From an uncultured Clostridia bacterium (GTDB lineage: Bacteria > Bacillota > Clostridia > Christensenellales > Borkfalkiaceae), in contig CAJOMT010000025.1 of the NCBI GenBank assembly GCA_905235815.1, forward strand, positions 1-12,429: a stretch of DNA of 12,429 bases. The letters run 5' to 3'. The notes beneath the pieces are model-generated. The model was not told the origin of the DNA. It did not search any database and saw only the letters and a list, made by a program, of their open reading frames with translations. Below, one piece after another: positions 4,253 to 12,429 of the stretch (its first letter is position 1; each line of letters begins with the position of its first letter). Position numbers and translations under genes: made by a program.

Positions 4253-7200
4253 ATGACACGCAATTTACCGATAAGAAAATTCGGAAACGTGGAAAGGCGT
4301 ACTTTTTCCAAGACGAAATCCGTTCAACCGATGCCCTATCTCATTGAGATTCAGAGAGATTCTTACGACGCATTTATCGAGGAGGGTATCAGCGAGGTAT
4401 TTGAAGATTTTTCTCCTATAACGGATTATTCGGATCGTTTCGAGGTATATTTCCTCGACCATAAACTTTCGGATAAACCCAAATACGACGAAAAAGAATG
4501 TCGTGACAGAGACGCTACGTTTGCCGTACCCTTAAAAGTAAAGGTAAGGTTAGTCAATAAAGTGACGGGCGAGATCATAGACCAAGAAGTGTTTATGGGC
4601 GAACTCCCGAAGATGACCGCAAACGGTTCTTTCATTATAAACGGTGCGGAGAGGGTAATAGTATCGCAACTTGTACGTTCTCCGGGCGTATATAACGATT
4701 TTGCTTACGCTAAAAGCGGAAGGAAGATGTTTAATACCACCGTCATACCGAACAGAGGCGCATGGCTCGAATTCGAGCAAGACGCAGACGGCTTACTTTG
4801 GGTAAAAGTCGACAGAACCCGTAAACTTACGGCGACGGTGCTGTTAAGGGCGCTCGGCTTTGGATCGGACGAGCAATTGCTCGAATTATTCGACGGCGAT
4901 CCGATGATAAAGGCTACCGCCGAAAAGGACGTTGCCAAATCTGAAAGCGACGGACTTTTCGAGTTGTACAGAAGACTTCGTCCGGGCGAAATTCCGACGG
5001 AAGAAGCGGTAAATTTACACGTTAAAAATATATTCTTCGACCCGAGGCGTTACGACTGCGCAAGGGTTGGTCGCTATAAATTCAACAAGCGTTTGAACCT
5101 CGGCGTGAGGATCGTAGGCTGCACCGCTTACGATGACATCATCAGCGAGGACGGAGAGATTTTGGCTACGAAAGGTCAAGTCATTTCCGAATCGCAAGCG
5201 AAAGCGATTCAAAACAGCGGTATAAACGAAATTTACGTTTTGACCGAAAGCGGCGAAAAGCACAAGATAATAGCGAATAATACCGTCGATTTCGAGGCGG
5301 TAACAGGAGTTTCGCCACGTCCGTTCGGACTTATCGGAACCATACATTATCCGAACTATAAGTTCGCAGAAAAATTGGCGGCAGAAGTCGAAAAAAGCAG
5401 CGTAGAGGAAGTTGCCGAGGCGCATATCGACGAGATAAACGCACTCTTTTATACGGCGGAAGTCGTCGGAGATAACTTAAAGCCCGAGGACATCAAGAAC
5501 GCCGAAAAGAGAAAGGAAACCCGCCGCCGCTTCGTATTTGCGTGCAAGGCTTTCTTCGATATATTAAAGAGCGGAGATATACCGCAAAAACTTTCTCCCG
5601 AACAAAAGAAGAACGTTAAACCGCTTATAGATAAACTTAACCATAAGCACATAACGGTCGACGACGTAGTCGCTACCGTATCTTTGAATATAGACTTGAA
5701 TTACGGAATAGGCTCGTGCGACAATATCGACCACCTCGGCAACCGTCGTGTTCGTTCTGTCGGCGAACTGTTGCAAAACCAATTCAGAATAGGTATAGCG
5801 AGGCTCGAAAGGGTAATAAAGGAGAGAATGTCCACTCAGGATCCGAAAGACGTTTCTCCGCAAGGACTTATCAACGTAAGGCCGGTATCGAGCGCCATAA
5901 AAGAGTTCTTCGGTTCTTCGCAACTTTCTCAATTTATGGACCAGACCAACCCGATAGCCGAACTTACGCATAAGAGAAAACTTTCCGCATTGGGCCCGGG
6001 CGGTTTGAACAGAGACAGGGCGACCTTCGAAGTCAGAGACGTTCACTATACCCATTACGGAAGAATGTGCCCGATAGAAACGCCGGAAGGTGCGAATATC
6101 GGTCTTATAACCTCACTTTCCGCTTATGCGAAGGTGAACGAATACGGATTTATAGAATCCGCTTACAGGCGCGTCGAGAACGGACACGTTACGGATATAG
6201 TCGATTATCTGACGGCAGACGAGGAGGATAAACATATCGTTGCGCAAGCGAACGAGCCTCTCGATGAAAACGATTGCTTTATAAACGACCGTGTTTCTTG
6301 CCGTAGAAGGGACGAGATAACCGAACTTCCGAAGTCGATGATAGACTATATGGACGTTGCGCCCAACCAACTCGTTTCGGTTGCGACCGCACTCATACCG
6401 TTCCTCGAAAACTGCGATACGAACCGTGCGCTGATGGGCTCGAACATGCAACGTCAGGCAGTTCCGCTTTTAAAGCCGGAATCTCCTATCGTCGGAACGG
6501 GAATAGAGGCGACTATCGCTCACGATTCGGGCGTTATGGTACTTGCCGAAAACGACGGCGTAGTTAAATCTGCGTCCGCAGACCAAATCGTAGTAACCGA
6601 ATCCGACGGAACTACGACCGGTACGGACAGAGTATATAAATTAAAGACTTTCGAGCGTTCGAACCAAGGCACGTGCTTGAACCAAAAGCCGATAGTTAAG
6701 GCGGGCGACAAAGTTTATAAAGATACTATATTGGCTGACGGCCCCGCTACGTGCGACGGCGAACTTGCGCTCGGCAGAAACATACTTATAGGATTTATGA
6801 CGTGGGAAGGTTATAACTACGAGGACGCTATACTCCTTTCCGAAAAACTCGTTCAAAACGACGTGTTTACGTCAATTCACATAGAAGAACACGAAATAGA
6901 ATGTCGTGAAACCAAACTCGGCGAAGAAGAGATAACGAGAGATATACCCAATATCGGCGACGACGCACTCAAAGACCTCAACGAGGACGGCATAATAAGA
7001 ATAGGTGCGGAAGTTACGAGCGGAGATATACTCGTAGGTAAAGTAACCCCGAAGGGCGAAACCGAACTCACTCCCGAAGAAAGACTTTTGAGGGCTATCT
7101 TCGGCGAAAAGGCGAGAGAAGTAAGAGATACGTCTTTGAGAGTTCCGCACGGAGAGGGCGGAATAGTCGTAGACGTAAAGACGTTCACGAGAGAGAACAA

Positions 7201-8212
7201 AGACGAACTTTCTCCGGGCGTAAATAAACTCATAAGGGTATATATTGCTCAAAAGAGAAAGATTTCCGTCGGAGATAAGATGGCGGGACGTTACGGAAAC
7301 AAGGGCGTTATTTCGAGAATACTTCCCGAAGCGGATATGCCGTTTATGGCTGACGGAACACCGCTCCAGATAGTGTTGAATCCGCTCGGCGTTCCCTCGC
7401 GTATGAATATAGGTCAGGTTCTGGAAGTTCACTTGTCGCTCGTTTGTAAGCAACTCGGCTGGAAGATTGCAACCCCCGTATTCGACGGTGCGACCGAGGC
7501 CGATATAAGAGAACTCCTCGAAGAAAACCATTTCGTCAACCCTTACGGAGAAGTTGACGGAAAGATCCAACTTTACGACGGCAGAACGGGCGAACCGTTT
7601 GAAAACCGTGTAACGGTCGGATATATGTATATGATAAAACTCCACCACTTGGTAGACGATAAAATTCACGCGCGTTCGGTAGGACCGTACTCGCTCGTAA
7701 CGCAGCAACCGCTCGGCGGTAAAGCGCAGTTCGGCGGACAGAGATTCGGCGAAATGGAAGTCTGGGCGCTGGAAGCTTACGGTGCGTCGCACATTTTGCA
7801 AGAGATATTGACAGTCAAATCCGACGATATAGTGGGAAGAGTAAAGACTTTCGATTCTATCGTAAAGGGCAGCAACCTTTCCGAGCCGGGCATACCCGAA
7901 TCGTTTAAGGTATTGCTCAAAGAATTGCAGAGTTTAGCCCTCGATATGAAGGTATTGACAGAGAATAACGAAGAAATAAGCCTTAAAGATCTGACCGAAG
8001 ACCCGGACGATTACACGCCTACGAGGGCAGACAGAGAGCCTATGGACGACGTCGATCTCGGACTCGATAAGATAGACGAAGAAGACGATAAAGAAGAATC
8101 GTTGTTCGACGATTTCTCCGACGACGTATTTGCTACGGACGAAGATTTCAATTCGAGCGAAATGTTTGACGACTTCGAAGATTTAGACGACTTCGACGGC
8201 GATGAAGAATAA
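4253..8212 (+). CDS. rpoB: RNA polymerase beta subunit
   Basis: The 1319-residue beta subunit of core RNA polymerase forms one side of the active-site cleft and the rifampicin pocket. The start is fixed by AAGGAG 6 nt upstream. Seen in order: N-terminus with QPMPYLIEIQRDSYDAF (25-41), NGSFIINGAERVIVSQLVRSPG, the conserved IDHLGNRRVRSVGELLQNQFR (492-512), rifampicin region GSSQLSQFMDQTNP (554-567) through LSALGPGGL, DVHYTHYGRMCPIETPEG, GRNILIGFMTWEGYNYEDAI, the lysine-bearing GDKMAGRYGNKG (1007-1018; K1009 and K1017), and the C-terminal block ending GGQRFGEMEVWALEAYGA. It is longer than the roughly 1190 residues of Bacillus RpoB because of an extra segment near 351-466 and a very acidic tail (1264-1319, 29 Asp/Glu out of 56). 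Unusual residues are K576 (Arg in E. coli and Bacillus) and Y1014 (normally His). rpoC follows after 15 nt. Confidence 0.99.
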   Translation: MTRNLPIRKFGNVERRTFSKTKSVQPMPYLIEIQRDSYDAFIEEGISEVFEDFSPITDYSDRFEVYFLDHKLSDKPKYDEKECRDRDATFAVPLKVKVRLVNKVTGEIIDQEVFMGELPKMTANGSFIINGAERVIVSQLVRSPGVYNDFAYAKSGRKMFNTTVIPNRGAWLEFEQDADGLLWVKVDRTRKLTATVLLRALGFGSDEQLLELFDGDPMIKATAEKDVAKSESDGLFELYRRLRPGEIPTEEAVNLHVKNIFFDPRRYDCARVGRYKFNKRLNLGVRIVGCTAYDDIISEDGEILATKGQVISESQAKAIQNSGINEIYVLTESGEKHKIIANNTVDFEAVTGVSPRPFGLIGTIHYPNYKFAEKLAAEVEKSSVEEVAEAHIDEINALFYTAEVVGDNLKPEDIKNAEKRKETRRRFVFACKAFFDILKSGDIPQKLSPEQKKNVKPLIDKLNHKHITVDDVVATVSLNIDLNYGIGSCDNIDHLGNRRVRSVGELLQNQFRIGIARLERVIKERMSTQDPKDVSPQGLINVRPVSSAIKEFFGSSQLSQFMDQTNPIAELTHKRKLSALGPGGLNRDRATFEVRDVHYTHYGRMCPIETPEGANIGLITSLSAYAKVNEYGFIESAYRRVENGHVTDIVDYLTADEEDKHIVAQANEPLDENDCFINDRVSCRRRDEITELPKSMIDYMDVAPNQLVSVATALIPFLENCDTNRALMGSNMQRQAVPLLKPESPIVGTGIEATIAHDSGVMVLAENDGVVKSASADQIVVTESDGTTTGTDRVYKLKTFERSNQGTCLNQKPIVKAGDKVYKDTILADGPATCDGELALGRNILIGFMTWEGYNYEDAILLSEKLVQNDVFTSIHIEEHEIECRETKLGEEEITRDIPNIGDDALKDLNEDGIIRIGAEVTSGDILVGKVTPKGETELTPEERLLRAIFGEKAREVRDTSLRVPHGEGGIVVDVKTFTRENKDELSPGVNKLIRVYIAQKRKISVGDKMAGRYGNKGVISRILPEADMPFMADGTPLQIVLNPLGVPSRMNIGQVLEVHLSLVCKQLGWKIATPVFDGATEADIRELLEENHFVNPYGEVDGKIQLYDGRTGEPFENRVTVGYMYMIKLHHLVDDKIHARSVGPYSLVTQQPLGGKAQFGGQRFGEMEVWALEAYGASHILQEILTVKSDDIVGRVKTFDSIVKGSNLSEPGIPESFKVLLKELQSLALDMKVLTENNEEISLKDLTEDPDDYTPTRADREPMDDVDLGLDKIDEEDDKEESLFDDFSDDVFATDEDFNSSEMFDDFEDLDDFDGDEE

Positions 8213-8227
8213 GGGGGAGGAGAGAAT

Positions 8228-12070
<3,843 letters not shown>

Positions 12071-12078
12071 GAGAGGTG

Positions 12079-12108
12079 CGGTGGGAATTTATAAAAAAAT
12101 TCCCACCG
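12079..12108 (+). terminator. 12-bp hairpin after rpoC
   Basis: CGGTGGGAATTT (12079-12090) pairs perfectly with AAATTCCCACCG (12097-12108) around the 6-nt loop ATAAAA, starting 8 nt after the rpoC stop. The stem is strong, but the bases after it (ACACAAAAC) are not a U-tract, so it may act as a 3'-end stabiliser or need a factor to terminate. It separates rpoBC from the tRNA gene, which has its own promoter. Confidence 0.7.
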
Positions 12109-12160
12109 ACACAAAACTTAAAAAGCGAGCATATAATTTTAATAAAGTAAATAAAAACGC

Positions 12161-12189
12161 TTGCAAAAATTAAAAATTTTTGATATAGT
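12161..12189 (+). promoter_or_regulatory. SigA-type promoter of tRNA-Cys
   Basis: TTGCAA (12161-12166) is followed after exactly 17 bp by TATAGT (12184-12189), five of six at the -10 and four of six at the -35. Transcription would start near 12196, about 16 nt before the mature tRNA 5' end, leaving a short leader for RNase P to remove. Another TATAAT at 12132-12137 lacks a good -35 box. Confidence 0.7.
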
Positions 12190-12211
12190 ATAAAGGCGAG
12201 TTAAGGGATAA

Positions 12212-12286
12212 GGCGCTATAGCCAAGTGGTAAGGCCAAGGTCTGCAAAACCTTTATGCCCCGGTTCAAATCCGGGTGGCGCCTCCA
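12212..12286 (+). tRNA. tRNA-Cys, anticodon GCA
   Basis: A full cloverleaf can be drawn. The acceptor strand GGCGCTA (12212-12218) pairs with TGGCGCC (12276-12282) with one G-U pair. The D arm has GCC/GGC. The anticodon stem AAGGT/ACCTT encloses the loop CTGCAAA with anticodon GCA at 12244-12246, and the variable loop is TATGC. The T arm is CCCGG-TTCAAAT-CCGGG. The discriminator base at 12283 is T, the identity mark of cysteine tRNA, and CCA (12284-12286) is encoded. The gene appears to stand alone with its own promoter and is followed directly by a 19-bp hairpin. Confidence 0.97.
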
Positions 12287-12331
12287 TGAAAGAAACCTGA
12301 TTTGTTTGGTAGACAAATCAGGTTTCTTTCA
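12287..12331 (+). terminator. perfect 19-bp hairpin directly after tRNA-Cys
   Basis: Bases 12287-12305 (TGAAAGAAACCTGATTTGT) are the exact reverse complement of 12313-12331, with the 7-nt loop TTTGGTA-G region (12306-12312). It begins at the base after the encoded CCA. The 3' arm is T-rich (GGTTTCTTTC), which can help release RNA polymerase, so termination of the tRNA transcript is the likeliest role. The unusually long perfect stem could also belong to a dispersed palindromic repeat. Confidence 0.75.
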
Positions 12332-12334
12332 ATT

Positions 12335-12422
12335 AAGTCGCCCCTTCGGGGCTAATGAAGGAATGAAGACGCTCTGCTAATGAAGAAATGATAATGGGAA
12401 AACGGGAGTAATAGGGCGACTT
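12335..12422. repeat. repeat-rich tail with 9-bp inverted ends
   Basis: AAGTCGCCC (12335-12343) and GGGCGACTT (12414-12422) are perfect inverted copies 70 nt apart. Inside are GCCCC-TTC-GGGGC (12340-12352), a small hairpin with a UUCG-like loop, and repeated AATGAAG heptamers (12354-12360, 12362-12368, 12379-12385); the decamer GCTAATGAAG occurs at 12351-12360 and 12376-12385. I see no open reading frame. It resembles a small non-coding repeat of the REP or MITE type, which may continue beyond the window. Confidence 0.5.
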
Positions 12423-12429
12423 TGCTTCA

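Noticed and set aside
6872..7801. Long minus-strand open frame (309 codons) inside rpoB
   Set aside because: It lies wholly antisense to strongly conserved rpoB codons, its product is Arg/Tyr/Val-rich with no family resemblance, and no ribosome site was seen. It follows from rpoB codon usage.
12212..12286. tRNA-Cys as an integration (att) site of a mobile element
   Set aside because: No integrase gene and no repeated tRNA 3' end were found in the window; the downstream repeats do not copy the tRNA.

Overview
The window looks like chromosomal DNA from an uncultured, low-to-moderate-GC Clostridia-type Firmicute. The pointers are a Spo0A-type DNA-binding protein, an RqcP (YabO) orthologue, SigA-type promoters, strong GGAG-type Shine-Dalgarno sites, a tRNA with encoded CCA, and RpoB/RpoC that align best by eye with Firmicutes sequences. 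Lineage-specific inserts in both large RNA polymerase subunits suggest a branch well away from Bacillus and classical Clostridium. I cannot name a genus.

Layout. (1) 1-193: the 3' end of a gene for a SLOG/DUF1273-like protein, running off the left edge. (2) 194-678: a short intergenic stretch with inverted repeats and a good promoter, then a small gene encoding only the Spo0A effector (DNA-binding) domain, apparently read from a leaderless mRNA. (3) 679-708: a 13-bp hairpin terminator between convergent genes. (4) 714-4035, minus strand: a compact operon in the order rqcP, ispDF (fused), radA, and an unrecognised polytopic membrane protein gene. Every junction overlaps by 7-8 nt. (5) 4036-4252: a divergent promoter region. 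The rpoBC promoter here is a near-perfect SigA promoter repeated with an 8-bp shift, followed by a leader of about 130 nt. (6) 4253-12070, plus strand: rpoB and rpoC, then a 12-bp hairpin. (7) 12161-12429: a promoter, tRNA-Cys(GCA), a perfect 19-bp hairpin directly after the CCA, and a short repeat-rich tail that continues past the window.

How the genes fit together. Most of the window is housekeeping: transcription (rpoBC), rescue of stalled ribosomes (rqcP), isoprenoid precursor synthesis (ispDF), recombination and repair (radA) and translation (tRNA-Cys). The order is unusual. rpoBC is not next to rplJ/rplL upstream, and no rpsL or rpsG is seen in the 359 bp downstream. I see no obvious new multi-gene system such as a defence island, mobile element or CRISPR array. 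The points most worth a second look are the receiver-less Spo0A protein with its leaderless start, the 8-bp-shifted twin promoter of rpoBC, the inserts and unusual residues in RpoB and RpoC, and the repeat tail after tRNA-Cys.
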